A program made the translations under genes and the position numbers. The notes under the pieces were generated by a model. The model was not told where the DNA came from. It ran no database searches and saw only the letters and a program-made list of their open reading frames with translations. A DNA stretch of 64,000 bases, taken from Streptomyces sp. B1I3. Its GTDB lineage: Bacteria; Actinomycetota; Actinomycetes; Streptomycetales; Streptomycetaceae. Location: NCBI RefSeq assembly GCF_030816615.1, contig NZ_JAUSYD010000001.1, positions 6,470,501 to 6,534,500 on the forward strand, written 5' to 3'. Of this stretch, positions 1 to 8,508 are shown one piece after another. Every line of letters starts with the position of its first letter. Position 1 is the first letter of the stretch.

Positions 1-2
1 TC

Positions 3-560
3 ACCGAGCTGGACTACCTCCGGGGCAACGAGGTCACGGACAACGGCAGGCGGCTGGCCCGGCTCTACGGCGAGCTGGACCTGCTGGCCAGTGAGTGCCT
101 GCGGGAACACGTCTGGGAGGGGCTGAACCCGGCCGAGCTGGCGGCGTGCGTCTCGGCGCTCGTCTACGAGGCGCGCCAGGCGGACGACGCGGTCGCGCCC
201 AAGCTGCCGTCCGGACCGGCGAAGACGGCGATGCGCGAGATGGTCCGCATCTGGGGCCGTCTCGACGCCCTGGAGGAGGACTTCAAGATCAGCCAGACGG
301 AAGGGGTCGGTCAGCGTGAACCCGACCTCGGCTTCGCCTGGGCGGTCTACATGTGGGCCTCGGGGCGGACGCTGGACGAGGTGCTCCGTGAGGCGGAGAT
401 GCCGGCGGGCGACTTCGTACGGTGGTGCAAGCAGGTCATCGACGTGCTCGGCCAGATCGCGGCTGCCGCTCCCCGGGAGGGGAGTTCGGTGGCGAAGAGT
501 GCGCACAAGGCCGTCGACGCGGTGCTGAGGGGTGTGGTGGCGTACAGCTCGGTGGGGTGA
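3..560 (+). CDS. DEAD/DEAH-box RNA helicase, C-terminal DSHCT part (5' end outside window)
   Basis: Reading frame open from the first bases of the window to a TGA at 558-560, giving about 185 residues of a C-terminus. The sequence matches the DSHCT domain that ends Ski2/Mtr4-like and mycobacterial HelY-type ATP-dependent RNA helicases: helical, with a W-E-G-L-N-P-A-E-L-A-A segment followed by an A-W-A-V-Y-M-W-A segment and the closing D-F-V-R-W-C-K-Q-V-I-D motif. The ATPase core lies upstream of the window and cannot be judged. The family unwinds RNA during turnover or processing in the cytosol. A hairpin at 585-615 closes the gene. Confidence 0.88.
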   Translation, partial: TELDYLRGNEVTDNGRRLARLYGELDLLASECLREHVWEGLNPAELAACVSALVYEARQADDAVAPKLPSGPAKTAMREMVRIWGRLDALEEDFKISQTEGVGQREPDLGFAWAVYMWASGRTLDEVLREAEMPAGDFVRWCKQVIDVLGQIAAAAPREGSSVAKSAHKAVDAVLRGVVAYSSVG

Positions 561-584
561 CCCGGCGGGTGGGGGCGAAGGAGT

Positions 585-615
585 GGCCACAGGCGGGTCG
601 TCCCTGCCTGTGGCC
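585..615. terminator. Bidirectional terminator hairpin
   Basis: Perfect 10-bp inverted repeat GGCCACAGGC / GCCTGTGGCC with an 11-base loop, between the convergent ends of the helicase gene and the SPW-protein gene. There is no long T-run, as is usual in Streptomyces. Confidence 0.7.
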
Positions 616-634
616 CTTGTCGCATGCCTCCCGG

Positions 635-1078
635 TCAGGTTTTCCTGTTCTTCATCGCGACTCCCGCGCAGGCCGCCCCCAGCACGATCGCCAGCGCTCC
701 GACGATCACGTTGTTGAGGATGACGCCCGTGTCGGGGCTCTGGCCCACGACCCAGGTCGACACGATGAGCCATGCGCCCAGTGCACAGATCGCCATGCTC
801 ATTCCGGTCATCCGTTCCGGCATGGCGGTGAAGCACAGTGCCAGTACGGCTATCGCGATCCCGATGACGAGGTTGTGCGTCACCAGGGAGGGCTGGCTCG
901 CTGTGAAGTGCAGGATCCACGGCGAGACGGCGCAGTACAGGCCGAGCAGGAACACGGGTGCGTCCGCCATGGCGGTGTTGCGGCCGCCACCCCGGGCCAC
1001 GCGGTCATGCCGGGCCCGCATTTCTTCTGCATCGGGGTGGCCGGAAATGTCTCTTCCGGTGTGCGAGACGTTGCTCAT
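635..1078 (-). CDS. SPW-repeat integral membrane protein
   Basis: 147 residues. After a hydrophilic N-terminus of about 38 residues there are four hydrophobic helices arranged as two repeats. The first carries the S-P-W-I-L-H-F signature of the SPW repeat, and the second has the related W-L-I-V-S-T-W-V-V-G segment. The function of this small actinobacterial membrane family is not known. The ATG at 1076-1078 is preceded by AAGGAG at a 9-base spacing, which supports the start. The gene has its own upstream gap (1079-1168) containing an AT-rich stretch, so it is probably transcribed alone. Confidence 0.85.
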   Translation of the reverse strand: MSNVSHTGRDISGHPDAEEMRARHDRVARGGGRNTAMADAPVFLLGLYCAVSPWILHFTASQPSLVTHNLVIGIAIAVLALCFTAMPERMTGMSMAICALGAWLIVSTWVVGQSPDTGVILNNVIVGALAIVLGAACAGVAMKNRKT

Positions 1079-1168
1079 GAGGTTCGTCTCCTTCGTCTGG
1101 CGAGAACAACCACGCTTCCGAGTGCGCGGTCATCACCTCTCCCGACCCAGTGTGCTCTTATATGTCCC

Positions 1169-2179
1169 TTATGTGTAGTTTTTCGGGTGGTGTGATTCTG
1201 CGGATCCGTCGAGCCTGAGAGCCAGTGACACGAGGTCATCGGTCCGCAGCACCCGGTCCCCGTATCCCGGCAGGGGGACGTGCAGCGGGCGCGTCCAGCG
1301 TTCCGGCACGGCGCCGATCCCGTACACCGCGCCCGCCAGCCCGCCCGTGACCGCCGCGACCGTGTCGGTGTCCCCGCCGGCGTCGACGGCGGCCGCCAGG
1401 GCGTCCTCGAAGGTGGTGGTCGTCCGCAGCGCCCACACCGCAGTTCCCAGGCACGGCCACACCGCACCGTTGAACTCGGTGGCCTCGCCCGGATGCCATC
1501 GCGGCGAGAGCACGGTGGCCCAGCGGGCCCGGTGGTCCTCGTGCACCGCGGCCAGGACGTCCTGCACGGCCGCGAGGGGATCGCCGCCCTCCAGGGCCAC
1601 GCGCACCAACTCGTGCTGAACGGCGGCGCCTTCCCACGCGGCCCGGTCGCCGTGCGTCAGCGCCGCGATTCGGCGGGCCGCGTCCATCGTGCCCGTCCGT
1701 CCCGCGCGGGCGAAGTGGATGGCGGAGGTGGCGGCACGCATCAGCGAACCATTGCCGGCGGCACGGTCGTTGACCTGGAAATGAAGCGCGGCCGCGAGAT
1801 CCCACGGATCACCGCTGGTGAGGACGGCTTCGGTCTGCAGGCCGATGTCCTTCGGCTCACCGGCCGCCCACCGGCGGAACCGGGCGAACATGTCGGGGAG
1901 GTCCAGGCCCCCCTTCTCGAGCAGGGACTCCCCGACGAGTACGGCCATCTGTGTGTCGTCCGTCGCCTCGCCCGGATCCCAGCCGCCGCCCCCGCACATC
2001 GCGCCGGCACCGTCCGGGAAGCGCGAGGTGTAGACGCCGGGGGCGCCGAATTCGAAGGGCGCGCCCAGCGCGTCACCCACCGCCGAGCCGACGACCGCGC
2101 CCACGGCGCGAGCCTTGCGGGCGGCGCCGTCCCGGTCGTCGGGGCAGGGGGCGCGGTCCACGGGGCTCGTCGACGTCAT
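1169..2179 (-). CDS. ADP-ribosylglycohydrolase family protein
   Basis: 336 residues matching the DraG/ADP-ribosylhydrolase fold. Seen in order: a G-S-A-V-G-D-A-L-G-A-P-F-E motif near residue 30, D-D-T-Q-M near residue 95, N-G-S-L-M-R near residue 145, and the C-terminal G-G-D-T-D-T motif near residue 270. The acidic residues of these motifs bind the two Mg ions used to cleave ADP-ribose from modified arginine or related acceptors. No ADP-ribosyltransferase partner lies nearby, so the substrate is unknown. Length is normal for the family. Confidence 0.92.
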   Translation of the reverse strand: MTSTSPVDRAPCPDDRDGAARKARAVGAVVGSAVGDALGAPFEFGAPGVYTSRFPDGAGAMCGGGGWDPGEATDDTQMAVLVGESLLEKGGLDLPDMFARFRRWAAGEPKDIGLQTEAVLTSGDPWDLAAALHFQVNDRAAGNGSLMRAATSAIHFARAGRTGTMDAARRIAALTHGDRAAWEGAAVQHELVRVALEGGDPLAAVQDVLAAVHEDHRARWATVLSPRWHPGEATEFNGAVWPCLGTAVWALRTTTTFEDALAAAVDAGGDTDTVAAVTGGLAGAVYGIGAVPERWTRPLHVPLPGYGDRVLRTDDLVSLALRLDGSAESHHPKNYT

Positions 2180-2423
2180 GCCGTCAGGATACGGACGGGC
2201 GCACCGCTCAACTCGGCGGCACCGGAACGGTGTCGGGCGACGGGCATCGTGGCGTCGGTGGTCGGGGCGTAGCCGCAGCGCCGAAACGGTCGAGCGCCCC
2301 CACTCGGACGCGAAAGACCGGGTGACGGGGGGCGCGGCACCATCCGCCGCCCAGGCGCCCGGGTGCTCCGGAACCTACGGCGACGCGGGGCGGGCGCCGG
2401 GTACGGGGCCGGCTGAACGACGT

Positions 2424-2464
2424 ACGGAACCCGGTCACCTGCGGGGCAGGTGACCGGGTTCCGT
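2424..2464. terminator. Strong terminator hairpin
   Basis: A perfect 19-bp stem (5' arm ACGGAACCCGGTCACCTGC) with a 3-base GGG loop, just downstream of the siderophore-interacting gene on the minus strand. The rest of the 2180-2479 gap shows no gene. The first part must hold the promoter of the ADP-ribosylglycohydrolase gene, but I see no clear hexamers. Confidence 0.85.
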
Positions 2465-2479
2465 GGGGGCGGGCGGGTG

Positions 2480-3322
2480 TCAGCCCGCGTTCTCCTGCTC
2501 GCGTTCGACCTGCTCGTTCCACTCGCGCTTGACCGCGCGCCACGCGTCGTCGCTCTGCCCGAGACGCCAGTAACCGGAGATCGACAGCTGGGAGAGCGGG
2601 ATGCCGCGCTCCAGCCGCAGGTGGCGCCGGATCTCCTTCACGAACCCGGCCTCGCCGTGGACGAAGGCCTGCACCTCCCCCTCGGGGAAGTCCAGTTCCG
2701 TCACCGCGGCGACGACGGCCTCGCCGACCGGGCGGTCGCCGCGGTGCAGCCAGGTCACGGCCACCCCGTCCGGCGTCACGATCTTCTGTTCCTCCGTCGC
2801 GTCCGCCACCTCGACGAAGGCGTGCACCAGGGCGCCCGCCGGCATCCGCTCCAGCGCGGCGGCGATCGCCGGGAGCGCGCTCTCGTCGCCGGCCAGCAGA
2901 TGCCAGCCGGCCGACGCCTGCGGTCCGTAGCCCCCGCCGGGCCCCAGGAAGGTCACCTGGTCGCCGGGGCGGGCCCGGGTCGCCCACGGCCCCGCGAGCC
3001 CCTCGTCGCCGTGCACCACGAAGTCGACCGCGAGCTCACGGGTGGCGGGGTCCCAGGAGCGCACCGTGTAGGTGCGCGTGGTGGGCCACTGCTCACGCGG
3101 GTACTCCTCGCGGATCCTGGCCATGTCGAACGGGTGGGTGTAGTCCGCGCCTTCGGGGGCGAAGCACAGCTTGATGTAGTGGTCGGTGAACCCGGCGAGG
3201 TTGAAGTCGGCCAGGCCGTCGCCCCCGAGGACCACCCGCACCATGTGCGGCGTGATCTGCTCGGTGCGCAGGACCTGCGCCCCCTGCGCCTTCGGTGCCC
3301 GGCGTGCCGGCCGCTCTGCCAC
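2480..3322 (-). CDS. Siderophore-interacting protein (FAD-dependent ferric-siderophore reductase)
   Basis: 280 residues of the ViuB/SIP family. An N-terminal FAD-binding barrel carries a D-H-Y-I-K-L-C-F segment near residues 46-53 and R-T-Y-T-V-R near residue 80, followed by the G-P-G-G-G-Y segment and a C-terminal SIP domain with L-L-A-G-D-E-S-A-L-P-A. The family reduces Fe(III)-siderophores in the cytosol to release iron. The start is GTG at 3320-3322, preceded by GGGAG. An iron-box palindrome sits about 100 bases upstream, so expression is probably repressed by a DtxR/DmdR-type protein when iron is plentiful. Confidence 0.93.
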   Translation of the reverse strand: MAERPARRAPKAQGAQVLRTEQITPHMVRVVLGGDGLADFNLAGFTDHYIKLCFAPEGADYTHPFDMARIREEYPREQWPTTRTYTVRSWDPATRELAVDFVVHGDEGLAGPWATRARPGDQVTFLGPGGGYGPQASAGWHLLAGDESALPAIAAALERMPAGALVHAFVEVADATEEQKIVTPDGVAVTWLHRGDRPVGEAVVAAVTELDFPEGEVQAFVHGEAGFVKEIRRHLRLERGIPLSQLSISGYWRLGQSDDAWRAVKREWNEQVEREQENAG

Positions 3323-3421
3323 GAGGTTCTCCCTGCTCTGGACGTTGATGGGGCTCTGCGCACCCGGGTCGCCGCCGCTGACGCTGCCGCTGACCGACTG
3401 CTGTCCGACCGGGCCCCATCC

Positions 3422-3439
3422 ACTTAGGCTTACCTAAGT
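3422..3439 (-). promoter_or_regulatory. Iron box (DmdR/DtxR operator)
   Basis: Inverted repeat ACTTAGG-CTTA-CCTAAGT, very close to the actinobacterial iron-box consensus (TTAGG...CCTAA). It lies between the exonuclease stop and the siderophore-interacting gene, about 100 bases upstream of the latter's start. DmdR1 repression of siderophore genes in Streptomyces is established; binding here is inferred. Confidence 0.88.
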
Positions 3440-3447
3440 TAGCATCT

Positions 3448-4356
3448 TCACGCCTGGAGCGTCACGAGGAGGCGCTGCAGTGCCCCTCCCAGACCCCACC
3501 GGGACGCGAGGGCCTCCAGCGCGGCGGGGTCGCGCGGCTCCCGTGGCAGGGCGAGGCCGACGTCGGGCAGTGGTACGTCGCCGGCGACGCGGACGACCTT
3601 GGGGGCGACCGCGACGTAGTCCCGCGCCTCGTCGAGGCGCTTGCGCTGCGACGGCGTCAGCCGGGCGGCCGGATCGTCCACCGCGGCCATGATCCCCGCG
3701 AGGTCGCCGAAGGTGTCCAGCAGTTTGGCGGCCGTCTTCTCGCCGATCCCCGGGACCCCCGGCAGTCCGTCGCTCGGATCGCCACGCAGCAGGGCCAGGT
3801 CGACGTAACCGGCGCCGTCGACACCGTACTTCTCGCGCAGCCAGGCCTCGTCCGTCACCTGGAGCGACCCGACGCCCTTGAGGGGGTAGAGCACCCTCAC
3901 CCCGCGCGCGTCGTCGACCAGCTGGTAGAGGTCGCGGTCCCCGGTGACGATGTCGACCGGCCCGGTGGCCCGCCCGGCCAGTGTGCCGATCACGTCGTCC
4001 GCCTCGTACGGCGCGACGCCGATCCGGGTGATGCCGAGCGCGTCCAGCACGTCCTCGATGATCGGGACCTGGGGGGAGAGCGTGTCGGGGGTCTCCTCCT
4101 CGTCGGGGACGCCCTCGGGCGTCTCGACGGCCACGCGGTGCGCCTTGTAGGTGGGGATCAGCTCCACCCGCCAGTGCGGGCGCCAGTCCGCGTCCATGCA
4201 GGCGACCAGGTCGTCCGGCCGGTGGTCCTGCACGAGCCTGGCGATGAAGTCGAGCAGCCCGCGCACGGCGTTGACCGGCGTGCCGTCCGGTGCGCGCACC
4301 GAGTCCGGGACGCCGAAGTAGGCGCGGAAGTACAGGGAGGCGGTGTCGAGGAGCAT
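3448..4356 (-). CDS. 5'-3' exonuclease (FEN/Pol I 5'-nuclease-like)
   Basis: 302 residues of the stand-alone 5'-nuclease family related to the N-terminal domain of DNA polymerase I. Metal-binding carboxylates are visible at M-L-L-D-T near the start, C-M-D-A-D near residue 55, E-A-D-D-V near residue 110 and T-G-D-R-D near residue 130. The helix-hairpin-helix loop G-V-P-G-I-G-E-K-T-A near residue 195 binds the DNA backbone. The family removes flaps and RNA primers. ATG at 4354-4356 is taken as the start because the family begins at this M-L-L-D; an in-frame GTG at 4369-4371 would add five residues. Neither has an ideal ribosome binding site. Confidence 0.9.
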   Translation of the reverse strand: MLLDTASLYFRAYFGVPDSVRAPDGTPVNAVRGLLDFIARLVQDHRPDDLVACMDADWRPHWRVELIPTYKAHRVAVETPEGVPDEEETPDTLSPQVPIIEDVLDALGITRIGVAPYEADDVIGTLAGRATGPVDIVTGDRDLYQLVDDARGVRVLYPLKGVGSLQVTDEAWLREKYGVDGAGYVDLALLRGDPSDGLPGVPGIGEKTAAKLLDTFGDLAGIMAAVDDPAARLTPSQRKRLDEARDYVAVAPKVVRVAGDVPLPDVGLALPREPRDPAALEALASRWGLGGALQRLLVTLQA

Positions 4357-4617
4357 CAGGCGTCGCGTCACACCCTGATGATGCCGCACCCCACCGACAG
4401 TTCCGGCCGTCGGCGCCCGCGGTTCCTGGAACGCCACCTCGCCGAAGTGAACTGGGTCACACATGTGTTTGGGTTGTGTAAAGAGGGGCAGCCGCGCCAT
4501 CGGAGCGGATCACGTCCATTTTCCATCGGTGCACGTGCTCTGCGGGCCGAATCCGCCCGCTCCACGGTCTGCCGGCGGGGGTGGCAGACCGTTTTCGGTT
4601 CAACGCGTGAGGTGTAT

Positions 4618-5709
4618 GTGTCAAGGCTGCAAGCGGAGCACTTGTACAAGGTGTTCGGCAGACGACCGGATCAAGCCGTGCAGAAGCTCGAGAACGGTGC
4701 CCACCGTGACGAGCTGCGCGCCGACGGAACGACAGCAGCGGTGATCGACGCCTCGTTCACCGTGGAACCGGGTCAGATCTTCGTGGTCATGGGACTCTCC
4801 GGGTCCGGCAAGTCGACCCTGCTGCGGATGCTGAACGGGCTGCTGGAGCCCACCGCCGGACGTGTGCTGTTCGACGGGCAGGACCTCACGGCACTCAGCG
4901 CCCGCGAACTGCGCGGCGTACGCTCGTCGAAGATCAGCATGGTCTTCCAGCACTTCGCGCTCTTCCCCCACCGGAGTGTCCTGGAGAACGCCGCGTACGG
5001 CCTCGAGGTGCAAGGGGTTCCGCGTGCCGAACGCGAGCGGCGCGCCACCGAAGCGCTGCAGCTGACCGGTCTCGCCGGGTGGGAGAAGTCCTGGCCCGAC
5101 GAGCTGTCCGGCGGTATGCAGCAGCGTGTGGGCCTGGCCCGCGCGCTGGCCACCGACGCCGACCTGCTGCTGATGGACGAGTCCTTCAGCGCGCTCGACC
5201 CGCTGATCCGCCGCGACATGCAGGACCAGCTCCTCGAACTCCAGAAGCGGCTGAAGAAGACCATCGTCTTCATCACCCACGATCTCAACGAGGCCATGCG
5301 CCTCGGCGACCGCATCGCCGTGATGCGGGACGGCGAGATCGTGCAGCAGGGCACCGCCGAGGACATCCTCGTCCGGCCGTCCAACGACTACGTGGCCTCG
5401 TTCATCCAGGACGTCGACCGTTCCCGTGTGCTCACCGCCGGTTCGATCATGGAAGCGCCCGAAGCGGGACGTTCCCACAAGGACCTGCTGGCGGAGGCCC
5501 CCGCGACGGTGTCCGCCGAGACACCCATCGCCGAGCTCTTCACCCCGTGCTCCACCAGCGGGGTCGCCGTCGCCGTCACCGACGCGGGCGGCGGCGTCAT
5601 CGGGGTGGTACCCCGCAACCGGTTGCTCGCCGCGCTCGGCGAGGAGCCCCGGGTCGAGGACGTCCTGCCCGCCCCGCGCGACGCCCGGGTGGTGAAGGCA
5701 GGTGCCTAG
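4618..5709 (+). CDS. Glycine betaine/proline-type ABC transporter ATPase (ProV/OpuAA-like)
   Basis: 363 residues. Walker A G-L-S-G-S-G-K-S-T at about residues 58-66, ABC signature L-S-G-G-M-Q-Q-R near 163, Walker B L-L-L-M-D-E near 184 and switch histidine in F-I-T-H-D near 221. The C-terminal 110 residues resemble a CBS-type regulatory module, with only about one CBS unit recognisable. The family drives uptake of compatible solutes under osmotic stress. GTG at 4618 is chosen because GAGG lies 5 bases upstream and homology begins there; a GTG at 4612 is the alternative. It overlaps the permease gene by 8 bases, so the two are one transcription and translation unit. Confidence 0.93.
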   Translation: MSRLQAEHLYKVFGRRPDQAVQKLENGAHRDELRADGTTAAVIDASFTVEPGQIFVVMGLSGSGKSTLLRMLNGLLEPTAGRVLFDGQDLTALSARELRGVRSSKISMVFQHFALFPHRSVLENAAYGLEVQGVPRAERERRATEALQLTGLAGWEKSWPDELSGGMQQRVGLARALATDADLLLMDESFSALDPLIRRDMQDQLLELQKRLKKTIVFITHDLNEAMRLGDRIAVMRDGEIVQQGTAEDILVRPSNDYVASFIQDVDRSRVLTAGSIMEAPEAGRSHKDLLAEAPATVSAETPIAELFTPCSTSGVAVAVTDAGGGVIGVVPRNRLLAALGEEPRVEDVLPAPRDARVVKAGA

Positions 5710-8332
5710 GTTCTCCTTCGGTGAATGGGTCGAGAGCGCGGTCGACTGGCTCCAGTCGAACCTCACGTGGATCTTCGACGCCATCAAGACCGTCCTCGGC
5801 GGCATGTACGACGGTGTCGACGCGGTGCTCGGCGGTGGTGAGCCGCTGCTGATGGCGGCGATCTTCGCTGTCATCGCGTTCTGGCTGCGCGGCGTGTTCC
5901 CGGCCGTCCTCACCTTCGTGGGGTTCGCCCTCATCGACTCCCTCGCCCTCTGGGACGAGGCGATGGCCACACTGTCGCTGGTCGTCGTGGCAGCGGTGAT
6001 CACCATCGTGATCGCGGTGCCCACGGGCATCTGGGCCGCGCGCAACAGCAGGGTCAGCGCCACGCTGCGGCCGGTGCTCGACGTCATGCAGACGATGCCG
6101 GCCTTCGTCTACCTGATCCCCGGCGTCATGTTCTTCGGCGTCGGCGTCACCCCCGGTGTGATCGCCACCATCGTCTTCGCGATGCCGCCCGGCGTCCGGA
6201 TGACCGAGCTCGGCATCCGCCAGGTCGACGGCGAACTGGTCGAGGCCGCAGCGGCGTTCGGCACCACGCCCAAGGACACCCTGACCCGGGTGCAGCTGCC
6301 GCTCGCCCTGCCGACGATCATGGCCGGAATCAACCAGGTCATCATGCTGGCCCTGTCGATGGTCGTCATCGGCGGTATGGCCGGGGCCGGCGGCCTCGGT
6401 GAGAAGGTGTACGCCGCGATCACCCAGCTCCAGGTCGGCCTCGCTGCCGAGAGCGGGATCGCCGTCGTCATCCTCGCCATGTACCTGGACCGGATGACCG
6501 GCGCGCTCAACGAACGGGTGTCCCCGCTCGGCCGACGTGCCGCCGCGAAGGCCGCCGCCGGTGCGCGGCGCCTGAAGTTCGCGCACTACAAGCCGGGGAC
6601 CGCCGTCGCCATGACGGGTGTCGTCGTCCTGGCGCTCGTCGCGGGCGGCCTCAACATCGCCGGCTCCGGCGACGCGGGGAGTACCCGGGCCGCCGGCGGC
6701 GACGTCGGCAAGGGCCAGAAGATCAACATGGGCTACATCCCCTGGGACGAGGGCATCGCCTCCACCTTCCTCTGGAAGGAGCTCCTGGAGCAGCGCGGCT
6801 ACGAGACGGGCATCACCCAGCTCGACGCCGGCCCGCTGTACTCCGGGGTCGCCCGCGGTGACATCGACTTCCAGACGGACTCCTGGCTGCCGACGACGCA
6901 CAAGGACTACTGGGACAAGTACAGCGACCAGCTGGACGATCTCGGCTCGTGGTACGGGCCGACCTCGCTGGAGCTGACGGTTCCCTCGTACGTCAAGGGC
7001 GTCGACTCGCTGGCCGACCTCAAGGGCCAGGGCAAGAAGTTCGACGGCAAGATCATCGGCATCGAGGCCAGTGCCGGGATGATGGGCACGCTCAACGAGA
7101 AGGTGCTCAAGGCGTACGGCCTGGAGGGCGAGTACAAGGTCGTCTCCTCCAGCACCTCCTCGATGCTCGCCGAGCTGAACGCCTCCATCAAGAAGAAGGA
7201 GCCCGTCGTGGTGACCCTGTGGTCGCCGCACTGGGCCTACGGCAAGCACGACCTGAAGAAGCTCGAGGACCCCAAGGGGGCCTGGGGCAAGGGCGAGGAA
7301 GTCCACACGGTCGCCCACAAGGGCTTCGCGAAGAAGGCCCCCGCCGTCGCCGAGTGGCTCAAGGACTTCGAGCTCAGCGAGAAGCAGCTCACGAGCCTCG
7401 AGAACGAGATCCAGAACGCCGGGCAGGGCGAGGAGCAGGACGGCGTCCGCGCCTGGCTGAAGAAGAACCCGGGCCTGGTCGACAAGCTGGCCCCGGTGCC
7501 GGGCGGCGCCGGCGGCACGCAGCAGGGCAAGGACGCGGGCAAGACCGTCGACATGGGGTACTTCCCGTGGGACGAGGCGATCGCCTCGACCTACCTCTGG
7601 CAGAACATGCTGGAGGACCGGGGGTACAGGACGACGGTCAAGCAGCTCGACCCGGGCCCCCTCTACACCGGCCTCGCGCAGGGGCAGCTGGACGTCCAGT
7701 TCGACTCCTGGCTGCCCACGACGCACAAGGACTACTGGGACCGTTACAAGGACGACCTCACCGATCTGGGTTCGTGGTACGGGCCGACCTCGCTGGAGCT
7801 GACGGTTCCCTCGTACGTCAAGGGCGTCGACTCGCTGGCCGACCTCAAGGGCCAGGGCAAGAAGTTCGACGGCAAGATCATCGGCATCGAGTCGAGCGCC
7901 GGGATGATGGGCACGCTCAACGAGAAGGTGCTCAAGGCGTACGGCCTGGAGGGCGAGTACAAGGTCGTCTCCTCCAGCACCTCCTCGATGCTCGCCGAGC
8001 TGAACGCCTCCATCAAGAAGAAGGAGCCCGTCGTGGTGACCCTGTGGTCGCCGCACTGGGCCTACGGCAAGCACGACCTGAAGAAGCTCGAGGACCCCAA
8101 GGGGGCCTGGGGCAAGGGCGAGCAGATCCACACGGTCGCCAAGAAGGACTTCGCCGAGGACTTCCCGGAGCTGACCGGCTGGCTGAAGGACTTCGAGCTC
8201 GGTGAGGCGCAGCTGGCCTCCCTCGAGGTGGAGATCCAGAAGGGCGGCGCGGGCAAGGAGAAGGAGTCGGCCCGCCGGTGGATGGATGCCAACCCGGACG
8301 TGGTGGACAAGCTGGCGCCTGTCGGCAGCTGA
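5702..8332 (+). CDS. Betaine-type ABC permease fused to two tandem substrate-binding domains (ProW-ProX-ProX)
   Basis: 876 residues. Residues 1-320 are an OpuAB/ProW-like permease with several membrane helices and the coupling loop D-G-E-L-V-E-A-A-A-A-F-G. A further helix near residue 305 exports what follows. Two OpuAC-type binding domains come next, starting near residue 337 (M-G-Y-I-P-W-D-E) and residue 614 (M-G-Y-F-P-W-D-E). Each has the W-L-P-T-T-H segment, and aromatic residues of the kind that cage quaternary ammonium groups. Permease-binding-domain fusions are known (Lactococcus OpuA); two copies per chain would give four per transporter dimer. The GTG start overlaps the ATPase stop. 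The central parts of both domains are nearly identical in DNA (see repeats). Confidence 0.93.
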   Translation: MPRFSFGEWVESAVDWLQSNLTWIFDAIKTVLGGMYDGVDAVLGGGEPLLMAAIFAVIAFWLRGVFPAVLTFVGFALIDSLALWDEAMATLSLVVVAAVITIVIAVPTGIWAARNSRVSATLRPVLDVMQTMPAFVYLIPGVMFFGVGVTPGVIATIVFAMPPGVRMTELGIRQVDGELVEAAAAFGTTPKDTLTRVQLPLALPTIMAGINQVIMLALSMVVIGGMAGAGGLGEKVYAAITQLQVGLAAESGIAVVILAMYLDRMTGALNERVSPLGRRAAAKAAAGARRLKFAHYKPGTAVAMTGVVVLALVAGGLNIAGSGDAGSTRAAGGDVGKGQKINMGYIPWDEGIASTFLWKELLEQRGYETGITQLDAGPLYSGVARGDIDFQTDSWLPTTHKDYWDKYSDQLDDLGSWYGPTSLELTVPSYVKGVDSLADLKGQGKKFDGKIIGIEASAGMMGTLNEKVLKAYGLEGEYKVVSSSTSSMLAELNASIKKKEPVVVTLWSPHWAYGKHDLKKLEDPKGAWGKGEEVHTVAHKGFAKKAPAVAEWLKDFELSEKQLTSLENEIQNAGQGEEQDGVRAWLKKNPGLVDKLAPVPGGAGGTQQGKDAGKTVDMGYFPWDEAIASTYLWQNMLEDRGYRTTVKQLDPGPLYTGLAQGQLDVQFDSWLPTTHKDYWDRYKDDLTDLGSWYGPTSLELTVPSYVKGVDSLADLKGQGKKFDGKIIGIESSAGMMGTLNEKVLKAYGLEGEYKVVSSSTSSMLAELNASIKKKEPVVVTLWSPHWAYGKHDLKKLEDPKGAWGKGEQIHTVAKKDFAEDFPELTGWLKDFELGEAQLASLEVEIQKGGAGKEKESARRWMDANPDVVDKLAPVGS
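6947..7297 (+). repeat. Direct repeat copy 1 inside the betaine-binding fusion gene
   Basis: 351 bp nearly identical to 7772-8122, an offset of 825 bp or exactly 275 codons. I count three mismatches, all clustered around 7065-7073. Sequence outside the block has diverged much more, which points to recent gene conversion between the two binding-domain copies. Confidence 0.95.
7772..8122 (+). repeat. Direct repeat copy 2 inside the betaine-binding fusion gene
   Basis: Partner of 6947-7297, in the same orientation and reading phase. The identity ends abruptly on both sides. Confidence 0.95.
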
Positions 8333-8351
8333 ATTCGAACGTCTGAACGAT

Positions 8352-8391
8352 GAAGGGGGCGGCCCGGTAGCGAACCGGGGCCGTCCCCTTC
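8352..8391 (+). terminator. Terminator of the betaine transporter operon
   Basis: Long near-perfect stem GAAGGGGGCGGCCC / GGGCCGTCCCCTTC with a short AT-containing loop, 20 bases after the permease-fusion stop codon. Confidence 0.85.
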
Positions 8392-8508
8392 AGGCTGGTC
8401 GGAGGGACCCGGACGGTTTCCCGTCCCGTCACTTCCGCTCCATCGCGCGAACGACATGCGTAGGGTGCTGGCAACCGGGAGGATGGCGATCCGGGGAGGG
8501 AGCCGGAC

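Noticed and set aside
5597..8131. 844-codon open frame on the minus strand opposite the betaine transporter genes
   Set aside because: It is antisense to an unmistakable ABC permease and binding-protein fusion, has leucine/valine-rich low-complexity translation with no family features, and exists because GC-rich codons rarely give stops on the opposite strand.
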